Shown piece by piece: positions 23,437-33,563 of a stretch of 64,000 nucleotides of DNA. The stretch is from Fennellomyces sp. T-0311. Lineage: Eukaryota; Mucoromycota; Mucoromycetes; Mucorales; Lichtheimiaceae. Every line of letters starts with the position of its first letter. Positions within the stretch are counted from its first letter, which is position 1. Below the pieces are notes generated by a model. That model searched no databases. It worked only from the letters and a program-made list of their open reading frames with translations, and was not told the DNA's origin. The stretch is taken from NCBI GenBank assembly GCA_025266875.1, contig JALLLT010000011.1:372001-436000 (forward strand). The letters are read 5' to 3'. Position numbers and translations under genes: made by a program.

Positions 23437-26400
23437 TTACAACAAGGCATTGGCAAGTGCTTCGTCGCCCTCACTAGCACTCACGTTGAAATGGTTCTCG
23501 TTCTTCACGATGGTAATCTCGGGTGATATATTTGTTGACGGTTGCTTTGGCGGAGGTTGCGATGTCAACACGAATGACTTGATCGCTGGTGTGATTTCCT
23601 CTTCGTCGTCCGCATTCTCATCTTGGCTCTCGCTGTCGTCGTGTTCCGATGATTTAAGTTCATCCAAGTCTTCCTCTCCTTCGCTTTCTTCATCGGAACT
23701 GTAGTACATGGTATACTGCATTGGTTTGCGGGCATCGCCGAAGCGCTTCACCAGCGCATCGTCCACTGGTTTGGCTCGGTCTTCCTCGGAAACGATACTG
23801 TTGTTCATTTTGGCAATTTCGCACAAAATATCATCAACGATCCAAGGGAAACTGAGGAACTTTCCTTCCTCGCTCACGTCTCTGAAGCGCTCTTCGGGGT
23901 GATACGTGACATAATACCAGGCGGCAGCCTTTGCATGGCGCGCTCCAAGCTCGTCCTCAAGGTTGCGATCGAATCGTTCACGCCATAGCTTGCGCATATT
24001 GGTTACCGCTGCCATGGTCTGCTTCTGGATCTCGTGCATGCTCTTGCGATTGCCCTTTTTCAACCACTTGATGATGTAACCTGACACGATTTCGGCCTCT
24101 GTCTGGACACCATACTGATTCATCAAAGCCAAAAGATCACGCCCGTACTCAGCCTTGAGCTCGCGTGCTTCCTGGATGTAGCGCTCCATATTGTCGACTC
24201 TGAGACGGACATCGTAGACGGTGTTATCAACAAGCTGCGATTGGTACTCCTTGTAATCGGATTTGTCGATCTCCCGGTAAATCTTGCCCAAAACTTTCTG
24301 GGACTCGTACGACTCCTTGTCCTTCTTTTGCATAAAGTCTGGGAACACACTCACCCGTAAATCATCGCTAAGCTTCGCAGGCTTTCCGGATTTGGGGAAA
24401 TCTGTTGAACACGCCACTCGTCTTAGCAAATTATTCGCACACAAAAATCACGATATTCCTTACCAACAGCCAGTGAATGGAGCTGAGCCAGACGAAGACA
24501 CGCGCCGTCCAGTGCTCCCTTGGCTGAGCGGTCAGCGGTCGCCAAATGGGCATTTGCGATCACGCCCAGGTTATCGTTGTTGATGTAATTGACAAAGAAC
24601 TTGCAGATATGCATGATACTGACTTCATCCACACGCAGTGGCGCTTCAGCGGTGTAATCCATGGCTTCGTAGTTTTTGGTCTTGGGGATCAAGTCCTCAT
24701 CCCAGAAGATACTGGATATCGTTAGTTACCATAGATCGTTCTCCATTTGTCGCCATAGTAACAACTTACGTATAATCATCACCATCCAAATCACCACCGG
24801 AACACATACTAGGAATGTCCCGGAAACCTTGCGAGCTGAAAACGAGCACATCGACCAAATGATGGAGCTTTGGATTGTCGACAGCCTTGACCACGCGGAT
24901 GTCGCCGGGATGGAAGCATGGGTTACGAAACACAACAGTCTCGCCCTGAATGACCTTGTGGCGGCCCTTACTGGAAGCTCCCGAGATTTGGCAGAACACC
25001 TCGCCTTCCTTCAAAGTTCCTGTCTCGTCCATGATGCCCAGCAAGAACGCACCCTTGTTTACCAAGATCTTGGCTTTTTTCTTGAGGTCCTTGAGCATGC
25101 TAACGCGGAACATTTTGAGCAAGTTGACGATATAGGGGTCACGCTTTTCCAGGAAACCGGCTTGGATGATTCGAGCCATTGAGCGGGTCGTTCCAAATTC
25201 ATCGATGTTGCTAAGCAACGTGCGGATGGCTTCGGCCGGCTTCTCAAGCATACGGTCCATGTCCATGTTGTTGATCATAGCATACATCTTGTCCATGAAC
25301 ACCTTGTCAGGAACTCCAAGCGTTGACAAGATGGTGATGGCTTGACGATTGAGATAACCAGGAATGCGCGTCGACACGCGAATGATTTCCAGCTCGTAAT
25401 GATTGGAATCGAACTTGACTTGACTGGGCCGCAGCTGAATCTTTCTTTCCTTGTTGGTAATAGGCGACTTTGACAGGACACCCTTGGCTCCACCAAAGCG
25501 GAACTGGAACGCGCTCGGAACATCCTTCAGATCCATTTCCCTGGCCACTTCTTCTGCCAAGGCACGAGAAATGATACCGACGCCATCGGAAAAGGTATAA
25601 CCGTTACGAACAACGTCATCGATGTACTCTACCTCGTCAGGCCGAAGTTCAGTGATCCGGCGGGTGGAGCTGAAGCACTGCAACAGACGGTCAATACATT
25701 GCACTGGATCTTCGACGCAACTTCACTAACCTGGCCCATGCGGACGGCGTGCTTCGCCACGATCTTCTCCTTGCTGAACGAGCCCATCCAGTGCCTGATC
25801 TGCTTCACACTCAGATCGACAGTGGGGGCAAAGAACCAGCCGCCATGATCTCGCAGTTGGGAACTTGAAAAGGCCAGAAACTCGTATCGACGGGTGCCGA
25901 TTTTGATCCCGTCCCGGAGCGCCTTGAAGACACGGTCGTAAATGGCGTCGTTACCAGTTTTGGAATGAGAGGCGCTAATGCGTGTCATTCCTTCATCGAC
26001 GAACTGGACGCGTACGAACCGATCCTCATACTGGTGGTAGTGGCGGACAACACGGTTGGTTGTTTCGATGGAGGGAGGCTGGAGGTACATGGTGGTTGGG
26101 GTCACGATAATCTTGCGGATCATTGCGCAGTGTTCAGGAATAACGCGGCGCTGACCGACTTTGACACCCATCTCATTGTACGTCTGCTGGATAGACTGTA
26201 GTGGAGCCCATGTGCGTTTCTTGGTTGTGTACAGAATATCGAAAATACCAGTAATGATGGAAGGCTCGAGCTGCTTGATGATCGTGTAAAAGTCTTCGTC
26301 CAGGTTGTACTCGTTGAACTGGTACGACAAAATAAGCGACTCAAGCATGTACAGCACATCAAACGGAAGCTCTTTGGTGCGATCTTTGTGCTTGAGGTAC

Positions 26401-27500
26401 CGCGGAAGGTTACTCGCGCTTTGAACAGTCAGCACAAGCGGCATGTTGCTGGTGTCGCGTGGCACCAGATTGTACTCAGCGGCTTCTGAGAGCATCTGCT
26501 CAAAGATATTGTCGTCTCGCGAACGCTTAACAAACTTGACCCGGTACGTGGTCCACACACCCAGTCGAGACTTTCCATCGTCCGGCTGGAGCGTGAGGGC
26601 GCTCCGGCCTGTGGGCGGTGCTGGACCAGGCCCTTTGGCCATAGGAAGCTCGGTGATACGTTCCCACTGCCCACCGACAACCACCGACGTCTTGGTTTCC
26701 TGCATCGCGTTTTTGTTTTGCACCCAGAATCGAGCAGGAAACTTGAGCTGGATGGTGAAATAAACGATCTGGTTGTCGCGCTCCATCAACAATTCGCCAT
26801 TGGTCATATCTTTGAACGAGAACTCGAGCCGGTACCTCTCTTGGAAGCGATTGAAGAACAGGGTGATCTGCCGACGGTCGTAGTTGATTTGCATGGCGAG
26901 GTCGTCTTCCGTGGTCCACTCCTCCACAAAGGTGCGGGGGCCGCTCATCACACCCAATGCCAGTCGCCGAGCGGGCACACGCGTCCGACGCTCTCTCTGA
27001 GAGTCTCGGAACAGTCGGTCCGGATTGTTGAGCTCGTTGACCAGTTCCATCCGGACAACGCGACCGTCGATATGCACGTCTTGTCTGAGAAAATCGAGAG
27101 TCATCGGTCTGGATCTATAGTGGTAGCACGTGAGAGATTATTTCGCGGATGGAGGGACCTGCTATCGGTACTATGCTTACCGGAACAGCACAAGAGCAGA
27201 ACCGTTTGGCTGTTCATTGCCGTCCAAATTCAATTCAACTTTCTCCACAAAGCCCCAGCGACTAAAGACGTCGTGGATCGTTGCAGCAATCGTTTTTAGT
27301 TTCAGGTTCGAGACGCGTATGCAACGGAGATCTCTCGGGTGACCTCTGGGCATGGGCGAAGGCGAATTGCGCGGGCTGCTTCTTCTGGCTACCCGTGTGG
27401 AGGAATGGCTATTTGCAAACGCATTGCGGTCTGTGTCGAAGACTACTTTAGTCTCCTGCATCGAACATGGAAGCATTAAAGACATACTAGATGCTTTCAT
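23437..27500 (-). CDS. RNA-dependent RNA polymerase (RNA silencing), RRM-like N terminus
   Basis: Cellular RdRP of the QDE-1/RDR type that makes double-stranded RNA for Dicer. Five exons: 27500-27181, 27114-25731, 25677-24770, 24711-24464 and 24401-23437. They sum to 3825 bases and keep one frame, 1274 residues. Order of parts: basic Ser-rich leader; an RRM-like fold about residues 55-140 (LRCIRVSNLKL, then SALVLFRSRPMTLDF); RdRP core about 300-1000 with FSDGVGIISRALAEEVAREM, FRFGGAKGVLS, RNPCFHPGDIRVVKAVD and the catalytic CSGGDLDGDDYT at 24792-24778; then an acidic Glu/Asp/Ser tail from about residue 1190. All three catalytic aspartates are present. An intron follows directly after the catalytic motif. 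The RRM arrangement is known in RDR proteins of plants and some fungi. Translation starts at ATG 27500, 67 bases after a TATA box. Confidence 0.95.
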
Positions 27501-27566
27501 CAAAAATCGAAAAGGGAACTCGTCAGTCGAGGTGAAGAAACGCAGACGGGGCAGGTACTAGCTGAA

Positions 27567-27574
27567 TTTTTATA
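27567..27574 (-). promoter_or_regulatory. TATA box of the RdRP gene
   Basis: TATAAAAA on the minus strand, 67 bases before the ATG at 27500. Confidence 0.55.
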
Positions 27575-30500
27575 GCATAGGTTTCATCACCCCGGGCATA
27601 CACCGCCCGCCTCGTTCTGAATAGAATCTCGTTACTTCCCTGCTCCCGATCGTTCCACTGACTGATGAAAACATCATCTTTACTGTTCCATCGTCCTTCT
27701 GTTGCAGGCTTGATGCTGGCGGTATGTATCGCGCAGCCGGATGCCTGGTGCTACCTGCCGATGTCTCTCTTGAGAAGCACCCAATTCTTTCTACCCAGAC
27801 AATGACGACAATAATATTTTTCACAGGTAATGCACTTTACGCTCGGGCGCGTTACTTATTAAATAACTTTATAGCGTGCTCCTGCATGCATGGTTCCCGA
27901 CGCATTGGCTAGAAAGGAGAGCCACTATATCAACTTGGAAAACCTCGGGAGTCAGCTCCTATAGCTCCCAAACTACTCACTTGTTTTGGATCTATTAAGC
28001 TTTCCCCGCCGATCCTGGCCACTTACATGAAAAGCATGGTATATCAGCACTATTAAAGGCTCCTGTGATCAATAAATACTGCTCTTGGCTGCTTGGAAAG
28101 ACTGTTTCTATTGTCTGCATTGTCTTGTTTCAACTTTTCCACGCTATTGACAAATATTTACGTTGATCCTCATAAGTTCTTCGGCGCGATAGCAACTTTG
28201 CATGCATCCACGCCACTTCTCTTGCCAGAGTAAACTTAAGAGAGCGACAATGCAGGGTCCCATTTCAGTAAAAAGGTAATTTTGAAAAGTACATATCCAG
28301 AAAAAAAAGAAAGCGATTCTTTGGGTGGTAGAGTCCATATTTCCAAAACGACTTTTGCATCCGAATGCGCCCTTAGTACCCGATCTAACTACTGTAAAAC
28401 CAGCGTGTCAAGGCTCTGAAATTGGCAATCGTTTTCCTTGGTATCATCGTGGCATGCTTTTCGAAAAAAAAGTGCCTGTTTTACAACATCGGGCTACGTT
28501 TTAGTTGAAAAGTTTTGATTTATTTTTTGGAAGTTTTATAGACCTGCTCCTATAGGTATATGGTCTCTTCCTTGGGGCACAATTGGTTGACGATACAATG
28601 AGAAAGAGTGTAGAAATCCTTGCCTGAAAAAAGCCGTGTAGGTGAAAAAAGGCAGGTCGAAGCGGTTGATGTTGTTGTTGTCGTTGCTCGGGCTACGTTT
28701 TATTGGCCACACAAAGCTGATTTAGAATCATTCTGGTTAAAGCAATGTTCGATGATACATGCCCACAATACAGCCGCATTTTGTATTAAACCCTTTTTTT
28801 ATCTTCCGTGGCCCCTTACTTATGCTCCTAAGATGTTTTACGTACATATTCATAAGTAGTTACATACATAATGGGAGCGAAAAATGATGCGCATTATATA
28901 TTTAAGCCTCTTTGTTCCATAGAATAAATGGTACTCCACGGTAGTTGCAGCTGTTTGAGAGCATCTGATGTATCCGATAATTAAGTATACGTCTGTATGT
29001 ACCAGGCATCTCTAGTTACACCAACATTGCCCGTAGCATTTGACACGGGCTTTTTATGGAATGGTGGTCGCTGATCAATTGTCACTTACCAGCTTGCTAA
29101 TTGTTTATTGCCACAGCAATAATGGGTCCATACTTTTTGGTCGCTGTAAAAGTGTTACCAGAGTATAAATTTGGTAATTGAATGTACATATTATTATTGA
29201 CTCCATGCCGCCACTTTTTTCTTTGGTTACCTACAATCCATACATAAGAAAATAGTTACGGTCAGATGTAGTATAACAGAAACCTACATGCAGTAAATCA
29301 ATAAGTGGAAAGGGAGAGAACAGGGTCGGGAATTACCCGATAATCAGGCCACAGAAGAACTTGCTGGCGGTGGGGCTGGAACACGCAAAAGCATTAATTG
29401 TATATTTATCTATACTTTTCAAAGTATCCATTAAGATGCTCCATAGTGAATTGCCTGGGTCCGAATGTTAACTGATAATTCGACGGTCTCCTTAAGGGTT
29501 CCATATATCACGTTCTCATCTTATGCTCAAGTAGATAAGGACACATCGACCCTCTCCTATTGTTGAACCTCGTTTCAAAAAACACTGGGGTATGGCCATA
29601 GATGAGTTGAGATAGAACAATGGTGTTATTGTCTATGATTGGTAAAGCAAGTGGAGTTTCTGGAGCGGTTGCCACCGGAGGGGTGATTTCGGCCAATACG
29701 GTGGTTGCAGTAGGTCCTAAATACGTTCGAACCAACAAATAGCTTTGGTGCGCTAGGTCGGATTTGCAGTAATACGGTTTACTTTCCTTGTGTTTTTTCC
29801 CTCGTGCTTTATTAGATTTCTTTATATTTTCGACATTTGTAGCTGATCTCAGCCACTTCCATTCCAATTTTTTATTATTCGCAGTATGAGGTTGATAACT
29901 TTAATCAATAGTGAATGATGATAGCTTTCAATTTCACAAGCCATGAAAATTGTGAAGCTAATAAAAAAAAGCCATTACTTATGTAGTGATTGGCGTTCAT
30001 ACGCAAAATGCTCACCTAAAAACATAACGTGTCCTTATCAGTGTACAAGGATATCAATCACTAGAATGTATACATGCACGAAGTATTTTAACATATTCTG
30101 AGTACGTCCAGAGGAACAATAAAATATCTGCCTGTGGTTGCATAAGAAGATTGTTTAAACTAGCAAAGCGAAATGCAGAAACATCTCGAAAAAATCAAGC
30201 GCCAACAAAAGATATACCCGTAGCTACGTATGGTAAATGTGAAGTGTTATAACACGAGTAATTCGATTTGATGTAGCCATCAAGATATGTTGCCACAGCC
30301 AATGATATTTCTTATGTTGATTAGGCGTGCATCATAGAGCACCCAGTTACGTACTGATATTTCCATTTTCCACTAGATGGACCATTATATATGTATATAT
30401 ATATATATATATATGGCCTATTAATTAGCGAGACAAGTGGTGCCGACTGCAGTTTATGTGTTTTTACTTACGCCAAAATCTTTACGTGTGGTTAGATGTT

Positions 30501-30630
30501 CAGCGAGTAATCAATACTCCTAGATGATTATGGTTAAATATGCGTGTGATAAAGTGATGTTTCCAATACATTTGTACCGGAGGAAAATGTGACGGGGACT
30601 CTTTTCTTTCAGTTTCTTTTTATACATGTG
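27575..30630. other. Gene-poor region between divergent RdRP and Kre9-like genes
   Basis: No supported gene. One minus-strand frame (29867-29508, 119 codons) has a basic first half and a Thr/Pro/Ala segment (LAEITPPVATAPETPLALP) that looks protein-like, but I found no convincing neighbouring exons. The rest is AT-rich with homopolymers and one (TA)n microsatellite. The right end holds the promoter of the 30631 gene. Confidence 0.45.
30385..30414. repeat. (TA)n microsatellite
   Basis: About 30 bases of nearly pure TA dinucleotides with one TG interruption near 30393. Confidence 0.85.
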
Positions 30631-31649
30631 ATGGTGCACACGTTCATAATACTATTATTGTCCTCCATTGCTTCAATCTTATCAGTGCAATGTCTAAAAG
30701 TTACGCATTCTGATGAAGATGCAATTCTCACTTCTGGTCAATGCACTACAATCACATGGGAGTAATGATAATAGAACACTTCAAATATCTGAGATCTGTG
30801 CATATGTACATATCAGAATCTAGGCTCGCTGGAGGTGATGTCACCAGTATCATTAGAGTCGAACTTGGTCGATCTAATAAAACTGATGCAGTCGCAATAC
30901 TGCCCATCACTGAGGACGTTGACCCTGCTGCTTTAAGTTTTATACGGTCAATTCTTTCCAATCTTGCAGCTAGTTTTGATAGCTTCAAATAATATCCGCA
31001 AAATTATATTATAACATGATACTTATTTTATACAGACGATATACTATTTAGAAATGTCACATATCGTGATGGAACCATTGGCAACTCCAACAGTGCCCAT
31101 GAAACAACGGTATATATATTACCAGTGTGAATGAAACAGTGTATAAAGTAACCTATAACACTGTGTACATATGAAGTACCTCATCGCCAGCTGTTGCTTC
31201 AGATCCTGCCACAAGAGCCAGAATGCCGACTTGTTCAAATGCAATTGATTCTAAAGAATTATCACAGGTGGATGATGGTGTTGGCGCAAGTGCTATTCCA
31301 GGAGCCGTTGTCAGTAGTATTCTAGGCGTGAGTATAGCCTTTTGGATTTTTCTCATCAGCAAGCTACGGAACACGTACAACGCACTTTTGGAGCCAAATT
31401 CTGCAGTTTGCTATTATCACTGACATAACAGCATTCTTTATTGCGCACAGACGACGACGGGCAAAAAAGAATCAAAGCACATCAGCAGTGGATGATGGTA
31501 GCCATTTGCAAAGAAGAAAAATGGCTATACAACTTTTGTCTCTTCATCTTTCAAGTGGGCTCTCAATCTTCATTTCGTACTACTACAATTATGCTAGCGT
31601 TCAATCACGCTCCGTAAAGATGAAAGCGGCTAAAACTGATGGCGCATGA
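30631..31649 (+). CDS. Type I membrane protein with Kre9/Knh1-like extracellular domain
   Basis: Hidden in five short exons: 30631-30761, 30824-30972, 31036-31126, 31177-31374 and 31451-31649. The sum is 768 bases, 255 residues, with frame kept at all four GT-AG introns. It begins with a strong signal peptide (MVHTFIILLLSSIASILSVQ). A Kre9/Knh1-type beta domain follows: VTHSDEDAILTSGQCTTITW, then LAGGDVTSIIRVELG, EDVDPAALSF and NDILFRNVTYRDGTIG. A Ser/Thr/Pro stalk, one membrane helix (GAVVSSILGVSIAFWIFLI) and a basic cytosolic tail (RRRAKKNQ) complete it. Fungal Kre9-domain proteins are usually secreted or GPI-anchored and are linked to cell-wall glucan; a transmembrane anchor with a basic tail is the less usual form. 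A wall sensor or wall-linked receptor role is inference. The last 40 residues are the least certain. Confidence 0.7.
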
Positions 31650-32205
31650 TGCGTACGTAAGTAATATGTTTTTTTTTTGGTGTGAAAGTGCTTCCTATAC
31701 AATTTTCTACTAGTCAGTTTGTAGAAACTGCCATTGCTATTTATTACAATCTGTTACGTATATTACAAGGAAGCACAGCACATATATATCTGTCATATAA
31801 AATACACAATTTCCCCGCCGAATCATCCACAATATGGATCACTACAAGTTTAAAGATCTTGCTAAATGAAGACTTAAATGAAAGGGGCAGTAGTGCTGCG
31901 GTACGAATAAATATTCAATTTCAGTTAAGCAGATCAACTGGTCAATACGCGATGTGTAAGCTGAATATAATTATTATGATATTGCGAGACAAACTATCGT
32001 GACAATAATTGCAGATCAAGAACGATCACTAGCCGTGATCTGGTTTAGCGTCGTCACGGGCGATCCCATCAGGGCTTTCTGTCAACTTGCAGGGTGTGAC
32101 CTTGTTGAGCCAATAATAAGCACGCTGTATGCAGTGACTGTTTTTCTTGGGACGTGAAGGCCAAAGCTGAGGAAACCGACATACTCACACTCTACTGTTT
32201 ACACC
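31650..32205. other. Intergenic region between the Kre9-like gene and TIM8
   Basis: Contains an open plus-strand stretch (31682-32002, 106 codons) without motifs. The last 100 bases form the TIM8 promoter and leader. Confidence 0.45.
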
Positions 32206-32594
32206 ATGTCGGATGCTATGCCAAACTTCAGCGAAGCGGACCAGCGCGAGTTGGCCCAGGTAAAACGGTAATATTGTTGATACTTTTGTACACGTGCTGA
32301 CACACGCAATGATTGAAATAGTTCTTGGAAGGCGAGAATGCCAAAGCTCGCGTTCAACAGACAGTCCATTCGTTGACGGACACCTGCTGGGTAATTTGAC
32401 AGAATCAGACAAACAGACGTAGGAAGGAGGGTTGCTAAACGCGTGGTCAATAGGACAAGTGCATCAGCAAGGTCAACAACAAGCTGGAGCGTGGTGAGGA
32501 GGCTTGCTTGGCCAACTGTGTGGAGCGTTTCCTGGACACCAGCGTGTTCATTGTCAAGCGTCTCGAGAGCATGCGAGGTGGTGGTGGCATGTAA
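32206..32594 (+). CDS. TIM8: Mitochondrial intermembrane-space chaperone Tim8
   Basis: Small TIM subunit that pairs with Tim13 in a 70-kDa hexamer and helps Tim23 and other precursors cross the intermembrane space; the human orthologue is TIMM8A/DDP1. Three exons (32206-32259, then one beginning at TTCTTGGAAGG, then one beginning at GACAAGTGC) give 87 residues. The twin CX3C motif is intact: CWDKC, 15 residues, CLANC. The family signatures FLEGENAKARVQQTVHSLTD and ANCVERFLDTSVFIVKRLE are present. It ends with a short Gly run (RGGGGM). It is convergent with the REX1B-domain gene, with only 76 bases between stop codons, and its nearest AATAAA (about 32803) lies inside an intron of that gene. 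Confidence 0.95.
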
Positions 32595-32670
32595 AAAAGA
32601 ACTAGACCATGTGCATGCATTCTTATTTTTGGATGTCGATCGTATATATATATATAAAAGAGTTTCAGCA

Positions 32671-33321
32671 TCATGCTGCCAGTGTGTAAGACAGCTCGGT
32701 GGATTCTTGTCGGATCTCATCCCATATCTCATTGATGTCGTCTCCAATGGTGCGTAGCCTAGCAGCATGTGTTGTGAGATGAGGGGAAGTGGACGGATAA
32801 ATTAATAAAATTTCGGAACGGATTGTCACCTTGCATTATGCTCCTGCAGGGTTGCATCATAATCCTTGTCGCCCTTGCGCGACTCGATGGTGTAGATTTG
32901 AAGATGCACCGTCTGCGCATTGTCGTGGGTTAGTCGTTGCAAGCGGCGCCACATCATCCACCATACCTCGTGCAGCTTCGCTTTTTCTTTCTCTTGGAGC
33001 TGTCGAATCAATGCGCCAATATCCTTGCGCTCGTAATCATCGTTCATATCTTGCTCGATATTCTGGATGTCGTTAGATACTTCCTGGAATCCTTCTGTCA
33101 CGAGTCTGCACACCGAGTAATACTGCTCCTCGGGACATTTGTCGTCAAGGTAATCCTGAAACGCACTGTTGTCTGGGCATGTCAGCGTGGCGTTGCTAAT
33201 GCACCCGATTTGTACTCAACTCGTTGAACTCCTTGTACAGCGACATGCGTGTGGATTGGGCCTTGATCAGGGCTTGCAGAGCATGCAGCAGTTGTGAATC
33301 TCTGTCGCTTGCGGAAACCAT
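32671..33321 (-). CDS. REX1B-domain protein (required for excision 1-B)
   Basis: Small helical protein of the REX1B family, first described through a Chlamydomonas DNA-repair mutant; human REX1BD is the orthologue and its biochemical role is unknown. Four exons give about 150 residues. Markers: LHALQALIKAQSTRMSLYKE, FNDAFQDYL across the first junction, RLVTEGFQEVSNDIQNIEQ, IGALIRQLQEKEKAKLHE, then TVHLQIYTIESRK and LRTIGDDINEIWDEI. An intron at 32966-32913 (54 bases, GTATGG to GCGCAG) is itself open and in frame. Removing it gives KLHETVHLQI, which matches the family pattern better than reading through. Divergent from the CH-like gene across 242 bases. Confidence 0.8.
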
Positions 33322-33563
33322 TTAGTCTGTGAATGAAAGTGGGGGGGGGAGGGGTTGCGGAAGGGAAACGTGTCCAAGTAACACGAGGCACTGTGAACGT
33401 GGCAATTGCCGAACAGTATTGGACCCGCGCTGTGTCCTCGGCTGCAACAAACACAATCCCCCTTTCCTTCCCTTCTCGCACTTTCCTTCAAAACTACTAT
33501 TTAACTTTTCTGGCTTACAAAGTTTGGGCTTCATTCCTTTTTCCTCAAACTTGCTCCTGAACA
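33322..33563. promoter_or_regulatory. Shared promoter of two divergent genes
   Basis: 242 bases separate the start codons of the REX1B-domain gene (minus) and the CH-like gene (plus). It contains a run of nine G near 33340-33348 and C/T-rich tracts; no canonical TATA box was seen. Confidence 0.5.

Noticed and set aside
24676..25182. 168-codon plus-strand frame
   Set aside because: Antisense of the RdRP catalytic exon; no motifs of its own.
26718..27299. 193-codon plus-strand frame
   Set aside because: Antisense of the RdRP exons that carry family motifs on the minus strand.
29508..29867. Minus-strand frame with Thr/Pro/Ala segment, considered as part of a second Kre9-like gene
   Set aside because: No Kre9-like beta-domain motif or signal peptide could be found upstream in any frame.
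30762..30816. Alternative acceptor TATCAG at 30816 for intron 1 of the Kre9-like gene
   Set aside because: It creates an in-frame TAG; the next AG (30823) keeps the frame and restores the domain pattern.
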